In this document: in pieces, positions 63,151 through 64,000 of the stretch
Position numbering within the stretch: position 1 is the stretch's first letter
How the letters are laid out: every line of letters begins with the position of its first letter
DNA from: UBA7803 sp034522075
Lineage (GTDB): Bacteria > Pseudomonadota > Gammaproteobacteria > Pseudomonadales > Azotimanducaceae
Length of the DNA stretch: 64,000 nucleotides
NCBI GenBank assembly: GCA_034522075.1
Contig: JAXHLO010000023.1
Coordinates: 1 to 64,000, forward strand
Direction of reading: 5' to 3'
Made by a program: the position numbers and the translations under genes
The notes under the pieces: model-generated
Told to the model about the DNA's origin: nothing
The model's input: the letters and a program-made list of their open reading frames with translations, nothing else
The model's database searches: none

Positions 63151-63693
63151 ATGTCAATGCGTCTGATCAGTTACCTGTGCCTGCTGTGCACTTTTGCCGT
63201 CAGTGCTGCATCGTCCGTTTCGGCGCGGGAGGCGGACGTGGCCCGCGGTGAGTATCTGGTCAATCTGCTGGGATGCGGCCGCTGCCATACCGAAGGCTAT
63301 CTGCTGGGCAACGACGCCAGCGGGCCGCACCTGGCCGGTTCCCGGGTGGGCATCGCCTACAGCGGCGGCACCGAGGAACCGCGCCCCGGGCTGGTATTCG
63401 CACCCAACCTGACGCCCCACGACGAGACCGGCCTCGGCCGCTGGAGCCGGCGGGACATCGTTCGCGCCTTGACCACCGGCGTGGGCACCGACGGCCATCA
63501 GCGTCTGCCGGTAATGCCCTGGCCCAACTATGGCGCCATGGATGACCGGGACGTCAAAGCCGTCGCCGACTATCTGCTGAGCCTGCCACCGGTGCGCCGT
63601 GAGATACCCGCCACCACCAGCACCGGCGACGCTGTGGAACATCCTTACGTACGCTTCGGGATCTACGTCTTCACGCCCTTCGAAGACGATTGA
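63151..63693 (+). CDS. Periplasmic cytochrome c family protein
   Basis: A 180-residue protein with a signal peptide (MRLISYLCLLCTFAVSAASS) and a single heme site GCGRCHTEG (CxxCH). The distal Met is likely in LPVMPWPNY; APNLTPHDETGLGRWSRRDI and AVADYLLSLPPV are typical of the class I cytochrome c subunit found with alcohol/aldehyde or gluconate dehydrogenases. No such dehydrogenase is adjacent. GGAG precedes ATG 63151. The end overlaps the TetR gene by 31 nt, convergent. Confidence 0.9.
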   Translation: MSMRLISYLCLLCTFAVSAASSVSAREADVARGEYLVNLLGCGRCHTEGYLLGNDASGPHLAGSRVGIAYSGGTEEPRPGLVFAPNLTPHDETGLGRWSRRDIVRALTTGVGTDGHQRLPVMPWPNYGAMDDRDVKAVADYLLSLPPVRREIPATTSTGDAVEHPYVRFGIYVFTPFEDD

Positions 63694-64000
63694 TGGTCCG
63701 CGCGTACCGCTTTCCAGGCGGCATCCGCGAACAATTCCTTCATGGCGCCCGGCGGGCGCTCGTAGTGGCCTGACAGCCAGCGCCGGACATATTCCTGGAT
63801 GGGTCCGCTGATCAGCGGTACGTAAGCATCCGGCGGCAGTGCGCGCATCTCACCGCCGGCGACGAAAGGCCCGAACCAGACGAACACCTGAGTTATGTAG
63901 TCGCGGTAGACCGCCTTGAGGCGCACCCGCGCCGACTCGGAAAAATCGATATCGCGGGAATGCAGATAGCTGGCCAGCGCCCGATTGCGGGTCGACCAGT
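63663..64000 (-). CDS. TetR/AcrR-family regulator, C-terminal part (runs off window)
   Basis: The last 112 residues of a helical ligand-binding domain: TRNRALASYLHSRDIDFSES, RVRLKAVYRDYITQVFVWFG, PPDAYVPLISGPIQEYVRRW and KELFADAAWKAVR. The pattern of the final helices fits TetR_C; the DNA-binding domain lies beyond the window edge, so the family is inferred. It is convergent with the cytochrome gene (31-nt overlap). Confidence 0.65.
   Translation of the reverse strand, partial: WSTRNRALASYLHSRDIDFSESARVRLKAVYRDYITQVFVWFGPFVAGGEMRALPPDAYVPLISGPIQEYVRRWLSGHYERPPGAMKELFADAAWKAVRADHQSSSKGVKT

Noticed and set aside
1..64000. tRNA, rRNA, CRISPR, transposase or phage genes
   Set aside because: No tRNA-like cloverleaf, rRNA stretch, direct-repeat array or transposase/integrase motifs were noticed on reading both strands. 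A tRNAscan and an IS search would be needed to exclude short or degenerate ones.

Overview
The window looks like chromosomal DNA of a high-GC gammaproteobacterium (my estimate from the text, not counted). The evidence is the gene content: glcB, rsgA, a HiPIP, asnS, cysS, lipA, hisI, rarD, an MdlAB-like exporter and a BepA-like protease, all closest in appearance to gammaproteobacterial families. I cannot place it in a genus. I found no rRNA, tRNA, CRISPR array, insertion sequence or prophage.

Layout. 1-10 kb: an aminotransferase, rsgA and a YgjP-type hydrolase on the minus strand; then an LLM flavin oxidoreductase, a hybrid histidine kinase, a DUF4212/solute:sodium symporter pair, and malate synthase G. 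This segment is dense in reading-frame breaks, with domains continuing in another frame. 10-20.6 kb: HiPIP, a DUF6491-like lipoprotein, MgtC/DUF4010 and MFS transporters, an SCP2-like/alpha-beta hydrolase fusion, an aldo-keto reductase, a hydrolase remnant, a methyltransferase, a sugar-lactone-oxidase-like flavoprotein, a gutted GST, a halohydrin-dehalogenase-like SDR and an HpaB-family flavoprotein. 20.6-28.4 kb: BepA-like protease, a tiny membrane ORF, a glyoxalase, a GST and an RND efflux pair. 28.6-34.3 kb: a catabolic-looking group (two LLM oxidoreductases, CoA-ester lyase, SDR, carboxymuconolactone-decarboxylase-like protein, crotonase). 34.3-52 kb: mostly housekeeping genes (threonine ammonia-lyase, asnS, ABC exporter pair, gap, kynA, lipA, ggt, M17 peptidase, hisI, cysS). 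52-64 kb: FAD monooxygenase, M20 peptidase, HNH endonuclease, SPOR lipoprotein, GST, RarD, TesB, peroxiredoxin, an aspartoacylase-like lipoprotein, NUDIX, EamA transporter, cytochrome c and a partial TetR regulator.

The most interesting items are these. (1) A 17-codon leader ORF with four Cys codons, three of them tandem, lies between a consensus-like promoter and cysS. It overlaps two nested stems, the outer one ending just before the cysS ribosome-binding site: a candidate cysteine-responsive attenuator. (2) An SDR at 18434-19135 carries both sequence signatures of halohydrin dehalogenases. (3) Two palindromic elements at 53.26-53.59 kb have unrelated long stems but a shared loop core with identical spacing. 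(4) A 12-bp hairpin with a four-G-tract loop is fused into the 3' end of the RND permease gene. (5) Several genes have a -10 box only 6-9 nt before the start codon, suggesting leaderless mRNAs.

Broken frames (aminotransferase, YgjP, LLM, kinase, symporter, glcB, HpaB-like, CoA-ester lyase, crotonase, cysS) are annotated over their full span. I think most are sequencing or assembly indels rather than true pseudogenes, because essential cysS is among them and each downstream part stays well conserved.
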